From Juglans regia (taxonomy: Eukaryota > Streptophyta > Magnoliopsida > Fagales > Juglandaceae), in assembly GCF_001411555.2 (NCBI RefSeq), contig NW_023361913.1, positions 1 to 64,000 on the forward strand: DNA of 64,000 bases. Reading direction: 5' to 3'. Under the pieces are notes generated by a model. It saw only the letters and a list, made by a program, of their open reading frames with translations. It was not told the DNA's origin and ran no database searches. Both the position numbers and the translations under genes were made by a program. Below, piece by piece: positions 32,820-45,540 of the stretch. Every line of letters starts with the position of its first letter. The first letter of the stretch is position 1.

Positions 32820-35167
32820 TGTAAGGCCCAGTTTCTTCATCAGTGGCCCGGATCAGTGCGTGAAAATGGCCCAACCATTTTAGTGTCTAGTGAGACCACC
32901 GAGCGGCGTCGTTTTGGGAGGTATGAATATCTCCTCTGTTTTCCGTTTCTTTCTCCCTTCTCTTCCGCAGTTTCAGTTTCCCCCACACCTCTCTCGCGCA
33001 CGTCTCTCTTTCCTTTTCGGTTTCATCTTTATTTCTAGTTGTTGGCATTAGTTTGAGGTTCCGAATCCCATGCCCTAGACTTCCTCATTGCTTCGGTTTC
33101 TCTCTTGCGCTGCATCTTATTCCAGTGAGTTGCCGTCTGCTACATCTTTGTTTCTCTCCATTGTTTTTTTACGTTTCTGTTCTTCCTCTGCAAGGCAGCA
33201 AGCAGTACCTCTCTTTCCTCCATTTTTTGACTGGTAAGTGTTTCCTTCTCATCCCTTTAGGTTTCGATTTCATCTACTGAAACTGTGCTGAACCTGCTCC
33301 TTAGTTTTTGGTTGGATTTAATCTCTTTTCCTGCAGCTTCTGTTTTGGCCGGGAGGTTGGGTTGGTTTTGTGAGTCTGAGTGTTGTGCGTGGTGAGTATT
33401 TCGGGTTGGTGTGTTTCGGGTAGGCATTGAAGCCTTTGCTGGAATTTCTCTTGCTGTAGCGTACTCATGCAGTTTCCTCTTCGAATTTATTTTGATTTTA
33501 TCCTCATTTCTGTAGTTTGTTGTTGCCATGAGTTGAGTTGCTTTTCATCAGTTCTTGGACTTCCGTGGCTTGTGATTCCTAGTTCTTGGTAATTTAAGTG
33601 AGTAAGCCAACACTTTGTATTAGAATGGTCTTAGAATTTTTTGATTATTGGTGTTGGACGTTTTGGAGGGTGTTTTAGTCAATATTAAGATTAGTATATG
33701 ATATTCTGGATTGAATTTAGGACTGTCCAGATTACTACTTGGTTGACTTAGTAAACTATTTTTGCTATAAAATGGTTTGGAATTGTGGGTTTTAATTATT
33801 TAGATGGAGGTTGTGTTATTATCTTTTAATACATAGTTTATATATTTTTTTTATGAATAGGCGACGAGATTGATAGAGGTCAATTCCAAGGTATAGATAA
33901 TACGCTGCAGGAGTCAGGTAAGCGGGGTTCCTATGCTGGGTTTTATACAAGTTAATAAGACTGAGGTTGATTTTATGAAAACTTGCATAATTTGTGTTGT
34001 GTTGGGAACTTGTGAAAACAAAGATCAACCTCGGTCACTATTCTGCATTATTCATGAAATCTGTGTGAAAAAGAGAAAAATATGTTCTGACATGCATTGT
34101 GTAGACATGAGCTAAATTCTGTCATGTGATTTATGAAATCTGAAAAATGAGCGATATTGAGAATATGAAAAGTTGTGCATTTATTCGAAAAGATATTCTG
34201 GCTTTTGTGTTCAGTGTGTATAAACTGTCTGATTCTGTTTTGATAACTCTGTATTGTTTTGATATAACATCTGAAAACCTTTGGCATGGTGTACTGGTTT
34301 TCGTATCTGACTCTGTCTCTGCTTTGCTCTGCTCTGCTCTGTTATGCTCTGCTCTGTTTGGGTTGGTACCAACTTCTCTGTCTCTGAGTGCACCCACTTT
34401 GGAAACAAAGTGATTTTATTGTGGTCTTTCCTGTGTGCACACTCGGGGCTCCGAGAAGAATAAATGAAAGATTTCACCTCTGTCTCTGCCTGGTTTGGCC
34501 ACCGGGGTTAGCACAACCCTACCACGGGGGTGAAACATGGTCTATGCTCTGTTTGATGGTTTGTTTTGATCTGATGATGATACTCAGTTTATGTTATGCC
34601 AAAGTACTATGGGTTTTACTGTCTTAAAACCATCGCTCCATTACTTTTGAAAAACAAGTTTTGTTCTACATGATAACTCTGGAAAATATTTTGTTCTGCA
34701 TGCTCTACTTTGTAAATGCTCATGTTTGCACGCTAGCATATGATTTCTGCTTACTGAGTTGTGATAACTCACCTCCTATCATGATAATATTTTTCAGATG
34801 ATGTGGAGAGTCCAAATGAGGACCTGGATTAGATTGGTGAACGTGGTTAAGCTGAGGAGATGTGGTTGGAAGAAGGACTTTTGATGTTCTTAGTTTTAAT
34901 GCCTTTGAGTTTTAATTATATGTTTGGGTTTAGTAGGACCTATGGTGTTATCAGTTTGGTATGTTACTATTATCGAGAGATTGTGGACCCCTTTGATTTA
35001 TTATTATTGCATTAAAGTTTGTGTGGAGTTTGTAATGAGATTTTTAAAAGATATGAGATTGATTTCACTTATGAAGTCTTTGGAGATTATTCTTTGGATG
35101 TGTTGGGAGACATGTTTATAAGTGACAGGTAGTAATTCTCCAAGCCACCCGGGTTTGGGGCGTTACA
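32820..35167 (+). repeat. 3' LTR of the Tekay-like element
   Basis: Begins TGTAAGGCCC and ends GCGTTACA. Same internal marks as the 5' LTR: donor at 33234, mini-exon candidate 33861-33917, donor GTAAGCGG at 33918, acceptor ending 34797 and acidic frame with stop at 34830-34832. It contains 32 bp (within 33709-33743) absent from the 5' copy, which was probably deleted there between TTGA repeats. Confidence 0.9.
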
Positions 35168-35172
35168 CGTTG

Positions 35173-36830
35173 CTCGCCTAATGGTAGAGCATTGTTGCTC
35201 ACCTCGAGTCATAAGCTTAAGGATTTGGTCCCCAGCACTCGGATCACCACAACAAGTTATGGAGCTCATCCAAGCAACAAGCCTCGTGGTCCCCAGCAAG
35301 CCTTTAGCACAACGAGAAACAAAACTCGTCCCAAGTGCCATTTATGGCAAGCTATTAGCTAGCAACAATGCTCTTCCCGACTGACAACAATTACCCTTAG
35401 CAACAAAGGCACACATATGCCTTCACCACAGCAACATGGTCAAGCACACCTTTTACCACAGAAAAAAAGCACACATACACATTCACCACAACAGCCAACA
35501 AGGCAAATATACTCCTCCACAATAGCGCAGTCGAGCACGCAACCCACCACGAGAGCAAGGCACACATACGCTTGCTACAGTAGTGTAGTTGAGCACACCT
35601 CCCACCATGGAAAACAAGGCACACATATGCTTTCACCACAACAACCAAACCTAGCAGCATGAAAGCTAAGCTCTAGCAAACAAGGCACACATATGCCTTA
35701 GCCAGAATAGTGCATCCGAGCAAGCCTCCCACCAGAATAGCATGGTTGAGAAAGCCTCCATAATAACAGTATAACGAGACTCCCGTTGCCTTAGCAAGAA
35801 GTATCAATGCAATCGGGGCTGCCTCTCTCATCATGACAGCTGCCAACAAATCACCTGTGGGAATGACCCTCTAAGCTCCAAAACTACTTCATGCGAGTTG
35901 CCTTTGGGAACTAGTCGACGGGCTCAACAACTACCTGAGATGTCCCAAGGGGTCTACGGGTCTCTTGAGCACTTAGCATGAGTTACAAGAGCACCAACGG
36001 AATCCATTAGCACCAATGGAAACAAAAACGATCATCAAAGACAAAAACTGTGTTTCTCACTCTCTTTCCTAACAATGAGTAGTCATAGGCTTGCACAAAC
36101 AAACATGCTAGAGGCCCATCCTCAGAGGTCCTTACAAGGAATTTTGAAAGTTGCCTTGAGGTTTGCCTTAGGAGATCCTCATTGCATCGCACAACAACAA
36201 AAAATCAAGGACAACCTCCTAGAGTTTAATTTTCTGCAGTTATATGTTGGAGGTCTTCGCTGCATCGCACATACAACAAAAAATAAAGGGCAAAGTCCCC
36301 AGAATTTTCTACAGTTCTCATAGATTTTCTTTATCACGATTCACTCTTGTATTGAAGATTCTCAGGGTCTTCTTGTTGGACAAGTCGACCTTACGAATTG
36401 CGAGCATCTATTGGATATGAAATGGAATAGGGTCTAACCCATAGGTAGCCCATTGCCAGGAATAAAGGGAAGAGATCAAGACAAGGAAAGTTGACTGGCA
36501 AAAAATTACATAAGGCAAGTTGGACTCAACTATCGTAAAGAATGAAAGAGACTTCTATAAAAGGGGAAGTTTCTACTAATCAAGGGAGATTATTGGCTCC
36601 CTCCCTCTCTTTAGGTTTTTACAGTGATGTCATCTTTTTCAACTACTCCTCAACCCTATTTCCTCCATGGTATTGAAAGCTATCATAAGAGGCCACGAGA
36701 GACTGTAGAACCATCAAACATGGTTGATTTTGGCCCCAAACGACCTATAGATGTAGGCTTTTATGTAGACCACGTAAATCTCTTTGTCACTCTCTTTATT
36801 AATATTTTATACGCTTTATTTATTACTTAT
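35173..36830 (+). mobile_element. Unclassified LTR-like element, right part
   Basis: Continues the 24080-25410 sequence. 35380-35760 is a degenerate tandem array with a CAAGGCACACATATGCCTT core and CACCACAAC segments. 36330-36830 is LTR-like: TCTATAAAAGGGGA TATA element at 36552-36565, a leader, and TAGACCACGTAAATCTCTTTGTCAC-type sequence, where the ACCACGTAAATC motif resembles the R/U5 of gypsy Athila/Tat-type LTRs. A related fragment lies at 16760-17330. No protein domain seen. Confidence 0.5.
35380..35760. repeat. Degenerate tandem repeat (GCACACATATGC core)
   Basis: Roughly six imperfect units of variable length (about 55-70 bp), each with AAGGCACACATATGC or a close variant, often followed by CTTCACCACAACA. 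Confidence 0.65.
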
Positions 36831-37049
36831 TTCATTGATGAACATCTAAGCACCTTATCAACGCCCATGTCATTATCATGGGCCATTCAACTGTATTGTG
36901 ACTTCCAACCACGCCAAAAAATTGTTTCAACAATGAGAATAGATGGGATTCTCAAGGAGACCCACAGAAGAAGTGAAAGAATTAGGTAGGACTAAATGGC
37001 CAAATGATTGAAAACATGATGATAATATTGAAAGATCACACGAAAGGTA
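36831..37049. other. Spacer before CACTA terminus
   Basis: No gene or clear repeat. It ends in GTA, the candidate 3-bp target duplication of the CACTA element. Confidence 0.4.
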
Positions 37050-38060
37050 CACTACAACAAAAATAAGATTTTGGGACGAATTATTTTCGGGACAAAATAA
37101 AAATCGTCCCAAAAAATGAATTCCAGGGATGGAATTCAGATTTCATCCCTAAAAAATGACAGGAGGCATTAATCATTCGAACAATCAATTTTTTATTCGA
37201 ACGGTATATGTAGGGATGACAAATTTCATCCATAAACCATTGTTCGAACATTTACAAACACCATTCAAATATTTACAAACACGTTAGAACATAATAAAAT
37301 AAACATTCGAATGTATATTATATATGGTCGAATGAGAATTTGGCACGTTAAGTTACAAAGTTTAGTGGGATATTGACTTATCATTCGAACAACATCCAAC
37401 AACATTTGAACCTTAAGGTTAATCAATGCTTAAGCATATATTATATATGATTGAATAGAAAATTGAGGGGTTAATTTGCTAAATTTAGTGGGAAATTCAG
37501 TCACTGTTTGAACCCATTACTGTGTTGTTTGAACATTGATTACCATTCAAACTCTTTTTTGGGATAGAAATAAAAAATCATCCCGAGGTCATCCCAATAT
37601 CACTGTCCCAAAATATGTTTTGGGACGAAATTGAACAGGATCATTTGATAGCATTCGAATGGAAGTTTTTTTACAACGATTTAATTTCATCCCTGATATC
37701 TAGTCGAACGGTCAAAATTGTTTGTTTGACCGCAAATGTATGTTCAAACATATTGAGTTGAGTGGTTGAGCAAAGTAAATTCGTTCGAATGTTACAATTT
37801 TTGTTTGACAATATAGCTATGTTTAAAGGCAAATCGTTGATTATTTGATCGAGTTAATACATGATTGAATGTGCTAATATGGAATGACGTTCGAACATTT
37901 TTTACGTTAGAATAGGACTTCATTATGTCCAATTGTTGTTCAAATGCTGGTTACGAATTACATTCAAATGTCCTTTGCACCCGTTCAAAGGGTTAGACTG
38001 ATCTATTGTTTGAATAGTTGTTGGGCATTCGAACAATACATTATTTTTTTAACCCAATTA
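37050..38060. repeat. CACTA subterminal repeat region
   Basis: Many short motifs in both orientations: CATTCGAAC, GTTCGAAT, GGGACGAA and ATCGTCCC. Such clusters are binding sites for the element's own DNA-binding protein in known CACTA elements. Confidence 0.75.
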
Positions 38061-38238
38061 TGAAAAATGAAATACATATACATAACATCTTAAAAAATAC
38101 GTTAGAATTTGTTCAATAAACATAAAAGTAGTCTCATAAGAGCAAACTAAATAAATAAAACAATAGTGTTCATCATATAGAAATAGTTGTAAAATCTATA
38201 TAAATTAAATTAGTCTCTCTCCTGACCTATTCTTCTTG

Positions 38239-38520
38239 CTATTCTTGTTTCAATCTCATCTCTATGTCTTCTTGTTGCGCCACTTGAGTCTCTAACTCAT
38301 GTTGCATTGTCCTCAATTTCCCAATCTTAGACCTCGCTTCCTCTAACTCTCCATAAGTGTTGGAGATATTGTTGGACAATGAGGACAAGCTAGAAGGTTT
38401 GATGCAATGACTCAAACCGCTCAAATATCCTGAATGTGGACCCAAAAATTTTATAAAAATGTCAACATCACTTGTTGAGAAATTTTGATCCGATGCAGAC
38501 TCAAGACATAGGAAAACCAT
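38239..38520 (-). pseudogene. CACTA transposase-associated protein C-terminus (Ptta/En/Spm type), fragment
   Basis: The minus-strand frame contains SDVDIFIKFLGPHSGYLSGL followed by a Lys/Glu-rich coiled-coil (YGELEEARSKIGKLRTMQHE, then QVAQQEDIEMRLKQE). This matches the usual C-terminal arrangement of plant CACTA Ptta/En/Spm proteins: a LGxRSGYxxGLG motif and then a coiled coil. The upstream exons (52685-52930) are separated from it by nested insertions. Confidence 0.65.
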
Positions 38521-38529
38521 TTTTTCCTA

Positions 38530-39585
38530 CACATAAGATAAAGAATTAATATTGCCACACATCTACAGATATGCTTAATTAAAACAGATAATGAAACAGC
38601 CTACCAAAAATTTAGTGGATTAATTTTTTTAGGCTTTAGGGATATCGTAAAAACTCTGTAAAGGTCTCACAAATCGAGAAATTGTGCAGATTTCAGTCTG
38701 TCAGCTTAGTCAATTTCATACCCACAAAAAATGCAGTTTTATTTATTTGAGGTACTTAAGAGTATGAGATTGAGAAAACATTTGCACCATTAGTCTTAGA
38801 TGAATATTTAGGATTTTATAGCACAATATAATTTTTGTTTTCCGGATGGTAGCTATTTGAAAATGTTTTTTGATTTAATCAAAGTTCAATTTTTTCCTTT
38901 TTCAGAGTGAATAGTAACATTTGTGCTAGCACCATGTGGCACCTAGTCCAGTTGATTTTCAAATCATAGTATGGATTGTCCAAATCAGTCTAGAGAAGTG
39001 TTATTTGGACACTTAGTAAGATCTTACCCATTCTTGGTGATGAATAGTATAGGACACTTGGCATTAAGAGGAATCATGAGATGGAAATGTGAAGGAAATA
39101 AAGGAAAATCAAGCTTTGTGATCAAGCCACCTAAGTCAAACACTATTTCATCCAACCATTCATTTTGGGGCCAAACCAAAGAGGGTTTCAACTCTAGTTA
39201 AACCCCAAACTTTTGAAATCCAATTCATTTTGGTGGAAGAACCCTAAATGGTTTCCCAAATCCTATTTTTGGCCTATTTTAGCTTGGTGGTTTATTACTT
39301 GATTAAATAACTTCAACATGCTATTAAACACTCAAATTCAAGTAATTACACCCTCATTTTTTCTTTTATACCTTAGTAATTTCTTTGGGGTAACAAAAAT
39401 TGGATTTGGGCTTGTTAGAAACTGAAACATCAAACTAAACCCTCTTTAAACTCTAAGTGAGGCCTAATATGGCCAACCAAAAATCATCACCTATGCAAGG
39501 CTTCTTGAGAAAATTTCTCCCACTACCCTAGGTATACTTGCACTGCCCTTGTCAACCCAAATAGTAGCTGATGGGAGGTCAAAAA
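38530..39585. other. Non-coding, probable LTR remnant of the minus-strand gypsy element
   Basis: No frame with a recognisable domain. It continues at 43021-43733 on the other side of a solo LTR. The placement, 3' to the minus-strand gypsy coding region, and LTR-like composition suggest its 3' LTR, but no second copy was confirmed. Confidence 0.35.
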
Positions 39586-40820
39586 TGTAATACCCGAACC
39601 TTACTACGTAGGTCTTGCGTCATCTATTAAAATATTTTTAAGTTAAATATTTTGAGATAAAGACTTTTATTATTTATTATATTATTTTAAGATGGGTGTG
39701 CTTTTATTTTTGAATGGGTCATTAAATAATTCATGGGTATGATTTTTATGACCTTACAATATTTCTTTCAAATCCTTTAATTTTATTTACTTAAGAAATG
39801 ACCCAAACTCTTTTTACCATTAGATGGGTAGGTAAAAAGAAATATTTTTCTTCTATAATTGATCTCCACCATTCATTCCCTAGCTTATGGGACAAGTTTG
39901 ATTTATATTCATTGACTTTTCCTTCTCCCTTACCCATAGCTTTCCCCATAAGCCAAGTGAATTCATTTCCTTCTCCTACACGTTGGCTTCCTCAACAAGC
40001 CATTAGACTTTCTCATCCCTCTCTTCACCCGTCAGCTTCCTCAAGAAGCTAAGTGGATTCCTCTTTCTTACCCCACACGTCGGATCCAAGGAAAAGAGAA
40101 ACACAATCCTCTCATTTTCCCTTGCACCACCAACGGCCTCCAAGACAAAAACCAGTAAATTTCTTCCCCACCTCTCTTCATTCGTCGATTCCAAGGCACC
40201 CGAAGGAGAGAAAATCTCCTCCAGTGTTCCTTCACACGAGAAACCACTCGTCTCTTCCCCAATCGCGCGACCTCTTCTTTTCCTCAAGCCGATTCTTCCA
40301 TTTCGTAAGCCCAAGTCTCCCACCAAAAATCTCCAGGGGAAAATCAACCTCGTAAGTGAATTCCTATGGCTTTAATTTCTGGTTTGGAATCTTGGACTAT
40401 GAGTTTAGCCTAGGGTTTGTTTTAAAAAATTTTCTGGTTGTATTCCAGCTTTGAGATTTCGGATTTTTTCTCTTCCTCTTCTCATTGCTATGTTTCCATG
40501 GCTTGAAAAGGGGATCAAATCAGGTGATGCTCTCTCCCTAAGATTTCTTGCGATTGAGATTATTGCTAAGCAAATTTGTGTCCTGTATTTGGGGGTTTTC
40601 GGATTTCTGTGTTAGCCGAGTATCATGTGGTAGCCTCTAGACAAATTTCTCATTTTGTTTCCTCTATTAGCTGCTCTAGTGGGTAGTAATCAAGAGCCTT
40701 GTTTTCTGGTCAAAACCGAGTGTTTTGAGATGGTTTTGCCGTGCATTCTGCTACCTTTCAAAAATGATATATTTCTTGTTTAACTTGGTTAGCCTCGAAT
40801 GTTGATTAATTGGTTTGTTG

Positions 40821-40852
<32 letters not shown>

Positions 40853-43020
40853 GGACCAAGAAGCCGTGTGTTTCTTATCATTGAGATAGCATATTTTCTG
40901 GTTTAAGCTTGTTAGTCACAAGTGATGATTTTTATCCATTTTGTATATACGTATATGAAGGAGCTGTGGGGTATACTCTGTTTTGGTGTATGTGTTCCAG
41001 CCATATGTGTTTATGTCCTGTGTTGGTGTGTGTTCCAGCCATGTGTTTCAAGGCAGATTTTGTGATTCCTTCTTGTGTTTTCTTGAGTCCAAGCCATGTT
41101 TTTAATTATGTTTTTATTTGTTAAATTAATGGAGTTAAGGTTTATGATTTTTAAACATGTTTTTCTCAAGTTTATGGCCTAAGTAAGCCACTAAGAGTTT
41201 TAAACCTAAGCTAGTAAGCTTACTTAGAAATTTTAAGTTGCCAAGAGTTGTATCTTTTTATTGGTACTGTTTTCAGAAAATATAAATATTGGAAGGAGGA
41301 TACTAAGAGTTGACTTAGTGCCATGTATGTAGCTAAATGAGTTAAGGAACACGCCTTAATTCCACTTGGAATTTAAGTGAGCACATATGGATATTGGATA
41401 GTCAAGTCTTAAGTGAAATGAATATTAATATGTTTATTTCATTTTATTGAATAGGAGTTTATTTTCAAGATTCAAGGAACTTACTTGTAAAGCCACGAGG
41501 TAAGTAGCTATGACCATGCTCCTTACACACAAAGCTCTCTTATGAAAAAGTTTCTCTCTCTCCTTCCAAATGTTTCTCTTATGAAAGAATAGATGCATGT
41601 ATAGTATGTATAAACTTTTCTTGGTAACCCCTGTTAAGTACCTTATTAATTACCATTGTGTGTATGTAAGGTAATGCATCATGAGATTTTATGCATGCTC
41701 TCTCAATTAATTATGCCTTACCTATATGTAGCATGCATGAAACATTCCTTGAAAGAAACGCATATGCATTGGCACTAAATGAAGATAATGAAAATGTTAT
41801 TTTTCTAAAGGAAAGAAAGAAAAAGGAATGAAAGCATGAATGTATGAATGTACGTAATGGCCACATGTATGAAAAGAGTACCAAAGGAATGGGCAGATTG
41901 CAATGCCAGGTAAGTAGTACTGGAAGTGCACCGAGTGCTGCCCCCCATGAAAGGGGTTCCCAACCTGCAGCCGTAGGCGGAATCCAGATCCAAAAGACCG
42001 TTAACCCCAACACACGGAGCGTAATAGTGTGTATTGGCCCAAGAAAGTGAAACGTAAAGCAAAGTCATTTCTAAGTAATGTTATGCATGAAAGCAAGTAA
42101 ATGTTTATGCATGAAAACGAAGAAATGTTATGCATGAAAGCATAGTTATTCCTTAATTGTTTATGCATGAAAGTAAGGTTATGTCATAGAGATGTTTATG
42201 CATGAAAGTATAGCTATTCCTTAAATGGTTTATGCATGAAAAGTACAGTTAAGCATGAGAGTACAGTTATGCATGAAAGTACAGTTATGCATGAAAAGTA
42301 CAGTTATGCATGAAAAGTACAATTAAGCATGAAAAGTACAGTTATGGATGGAAAGTACAGTTATGCATGAAAAATATAGTTATTCTTAAATTGTTACGCA
42401 TGAAAGCATTGTCAAGAATTAACAAATGTTTATGTATGCATGTTTTCAAAAGAAAAGATTATGTGATTAATAAGTTAACGGCATGGTGTTCTGCTTGCTG
42501 AGTGTTAGACTCACTTTGTGTTTATGTTTTAAACGTCCAGGTATGAATGATGAGGCTGTGGAGCTAGGCACTGCTGAGGAGGGAAGGGCTGATGCTTAGA
42601 ATTCCCTGTCGGTTCAATTTGATGATAATGGTTATGTTTTATATTTTATGATGAGTCTCATGTTGGGATGTTTTGTTGGTTTGACTTTAAGATAATATGT
42701 CCTTGGGCATGATGTAGGTATTGTGGTGGGATGATGGTAATAGTGTAACTTCTATAGTGGGGTGATGGTAACCCCACATAAGAAGGTTAAATGTCTTTTG
42801 GGTGTGTTGTAGGGATGGAGTCCCCTTTTTATTAGAACTAGCGATGTTTTAAATGAATGAATGGTGGACTTTGAGAGTCCTTTGGGTAATATGTTGAATA
42901 GATTGTATATCAAGTGCTTACTTTTAAACTAGAAACGCAGTGTACATGCATGACATGTTCACGACTATGAACAGGTCACGCGTTGCGATCTCGTCCTAGA
43001 ATTGGGACGGGGTTGTGACA
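39586..43020 (+). mobile_element. Solo LTR (chromovirus-type), 3435 bp
   Basis: Starts TGTAATACCCGAACCTTACT and ends GGGACGGGGTTGTGACA, with 5-bp flanks AAAAA on both sides (39581-39585 and 43021-43025). Internal marks: GC-rich exon-like segment ending at CCTC|GTAAGTG (GT at 40352), (TA)n at about 40818-40846, a mini-exon candidate 41455-41499 between GAATAG and GTAAGTAG, tandem repeats 42065-42420, TGAGTGTTAGACTCA stem-loop (42499-42513), and acceptor GTCCAG (ends 42540) followed by an acidic frame MNDEAVELGTAEEGRADA with stop at 42597-42599. A homopolymer duplication is weaker evidence than GAGTC or CATAG, but the TG...CA ends agree. Confidence 0.8.
42065..42420. repeat. Tandem repeat, TTATGCATGAAAAGTACAG core
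   Basis: About fifteen imperfect units of 18-40 bp sharing TTATGCATGAAAG; the most regular part is 42240-42370. Located about 0.75 kb from the LTR 3' end. Confidence 0.85.
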
Positions 43021-43733
43021 AAAAAGCCACCCCATTAACCCCTATCACTCGCTTCCAAGGCTAAATACCATGGGTTGTTGCCCATGGTTTTGCCTATGAT
43101 TTTGGCAGACAAAACCACCATCAAGTGGCCACCCTCACATCCCCTATCAACCCTCTTGATATGAACCTGCGGGAATGGAATCCCTTGAACCCACAATCAA
43201 TTTGAAAACTCACCCAAGAAAACCAAAATCAAGTCAACGGATGGAGAATCTAGACCCGATGAGAACTCGTTCCAAGAAACTAGATTATGTTAAAATCTAG
43301 ACATGTTGAATAACCCTCTCAAGAACCCAGATTACAAAGGAAGAACGCCACAAAGGTTGTAATTTACCTTTAATAAGTTCAAAAGTTTAATCAAGAACAA
43401 GAGGAGTAAAACTCAACTCACAATAAATAAATTCGTCAAATTTCATGAACTTCTTAACATGAGGCAACAAAGAGTATTTAAAGCAAAACCTAATTAAATC
43501 CTAGCCAAAATAAAGCCACTTTTCCCAAAAATTGCTTGATGAACAGTGTCGCGGCTACAGTAACGCGCTACAGTAACCCTAACCCTAGTTCAATAAAAAA
43601 ATTACTTTCCCAACATACCCTTGCGTAGGCACCCCTTAAGTCCTTCCCATAATAAACTCAATTATTCTAAACTAATCAAATAAGTCCTTTAAATGAATTA
43701 AACAAGTTAAAAGCCATCAAGTGCCCAAAGTCT
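43021..43733. other. Non-coding region 3' of the minus-strand gypsy pol
   Basis: Contains GCGCTACAGTAACCCTAACC and related CTACAGTAAC segments common in plant gypsy LTRs. No gene. Confidence 0.4.
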
Positions 43734-44284
43734 TCAAGTGCCCAAAACATGATATTCATCCTTCAAGCCCATCTTGAATGTTTGGCTCTTGCTAAATTTG
43801 TCCCAAGTGGATTGCATCAGTCCTTGCATTGCCTCATTGATCTTCTTGGCTCTTGACCTTGTAATTGGCCCATCTGGAAGTTGCAAAGGATCTTTAAGAC
43901 TAGGCCCACCATGGTTCCCATCATTTCCTCTCTCCTCAAAAGTATTCGACCTCGAATGTCCACCTGGATCAAAGCGAAAATGGTTAGTAACATTGAAAAT
44001 AGCAGAAACATGATACTTACATAGAAGATCCATTAGATATGCATTATCATTAATTTGTTCAAGAATTTGGAAAAGTCCATCCAAGCTACTCCTGTCATCA
44101 ATAGGTAAATGTGTTAAATCTAAAGGAGTAAATGGATTAAGTCTATAAACAATTTCAAAAGAAGAAAAATTTGTAGCATGAACACTCTAATTATATGTAA
44201 ACTCAATGAATGACAAACAATACTCCCACAAATGTTCATGAAACATATTTAAAGCTTTCCTTAAACCAAAATGACCACTCCAAT

Positions 44285-44525
44285 TATATGCAATCTAAAT
44301 GAATGGCAAGCAATACTCCCACAAATGTTCATGCAACACGTTAATCAATGACAAATGATATTTCCATAAACGTTCATGCAACACTTTAATGAATGGCAAA
44401 TGATACTCCTACAAACATTCATGCAACACGTCATTGAATGACAAATAATACTTCCACAAATGTTCATGCAACACATCATTGAATGACAAATGATATTCCC
44501 ACAAACGTTCATGCAACACAACAAA
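44285..44525 (-). repeat. 45-bp (15-residue) tandem repeat within integrase remnant
   Basis: The motif GTTCATGCAACAC recurs at 44327, 44372, 44417, 44462 and 44507, exactly 45 bp apart. On the minus strand each unit encodes a variant of VLHERLWEYHLSFND, so the frame is kept through the array. A diverged additional unit lies near 44234. The source is the integrase ILHEHF.WP-type segment. Confidence 0.85.
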
Positions 44526-45118
44526 AGTCTTCCTTACATCAAGGTTACCCAACAAACCACCATGTCTATCACACACAAGCAACTTACGCATAAAACTAGT
44601 AGGCATAAAAAATCTATTTTCTCTAAACAAGTACCAATCTAGTTTATAGAACTTACCAAACGATGCTTTCTCACATGTTCCATACACACTAGCAAAGTCA
44701 ACATCATTATTATGCAATTCCTTATCATATTCAACTCTAAAAAAATTTGCATCTAAAATGAAGACAATGACATACATTCTTGCTAAAGCATCAACTACAA
44801 AATTTTTCAAACCTTGTGTGTATTTGAATACATGAGGAAAAGTCTCAATACAGTTCTCCCACTTAGCATGCATTCTAGTCAACATCTTACCTTGTCCCTT
44901 CAAGTGTGTCAATCACTCATTTTCTTCAAAGAAAGGTCGGTTAGGAATTGTCGCACCTGGCACAAAATCAATGTAGTGCTCTATCTCCCTAATAGGTGGC
45001 AATCCACTAAACATACTGCTAGGAAACACGACTTCATATCCTTGCAACAAAGAGACAACAATACTAGGCAAAGATACGTCAAGTTCGTTAGTATTAAGAC
45101 TCGACTTAGCATAAAAAC

Positions 45119-45540
45119 TCACTTTTCTCTTTGTTTTTCTCTCACTTTCTTCACTCTCTCTTTTACTTCCACTTTCTTTTTATTTTTCACTCTCTTTTTC
45201 CCTTTCACACTCTTTTTTCTTTTCACTCTCTTTTTTTCTGTCACTCTTTTTTTCTTCATCTTTTTTTGTAGTCTCAACCTCACAATTATTTTTAAACTCA
45301 TTCTCTCTTTTTCTTAAGGTCTTAGTCTCACCCTCTTATTTTTTCTCTCTCATTTTTCTCTCTTTCTCCATTTCGGCCTCACTATTTCTTTTTTTCTCAA
45401 TCTCACTTTCACTCTCACCTTCATTCTTACTTTTAAGCTCAATCTCAATCTCACTTTCACTTTCACTCTTTCTTTTTTTATCACTCTTATTTTCACTCTT
45501 TCTTTTTTGAGCAACCTCACTTTTCAGTTTCAATTGGTCC
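45119..45540 (-). repeat. Low-complexity Lys/Glu/Ser-rich coding tract
   Basis: Runs of TTTTTCTCTCACTC on the plus strand encode KKRKSENKSDKKRKSESE-like sequence on the minus strand, between the protease and pre-RT parts of the gypsy remnant. Probably expanded from an ordinary charged linker. Confidence 0.7.

Larger units (their letters stand above)
25411..35167 (+). mobile_element. Complete Tekay-like chromovirus (Ty3/gypsy)
   Basis: 9757 bp with two LTRs (25411-27731, 2321 bp; 32820-35167, 2348 bp), tRNA-Met primer site, gag, pol with a chromodomain and a polypurine tract. It is flanked by a perfect 5-bp duplication CGTTG (25406-25410 and 35168-35172). LTRs end CGTTACA; the 5' LTR begins TCTAAGGCCC where the 3' LTR has TGTAAGGCCC, so one terminal base is mutated. 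By eye there are about 20 differences in the first ~900 bp of the LTRs and fewer after that, plus a 32-bp indel (33709-33743 present, missing in the 5' copy). Gag-pol carries six stops and a deletion, so it is not autonomous. Confidence 0.92.

Noticed and set aside
35397..35662. Overlapping frames on both strands with TTCACCACA-type repeats
   Set aside because: Products of a degenerate tandem repeat; the predicted proteins are repeat translations with no domain.
40818..40846. (TA)n tract as a regulatory element
   Set aside because: Plain dinucleotide microsatellite inside a solo LTR, without further signals.
42065..42420. Regular short repeats considered as a CRISPR-like array
   Set aside because: Units are contiguous and variable without unique spacers, in a plant LTR; a minisatellite. 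The same applies to 7195-7560, 14119-14248 and 44285-44525.
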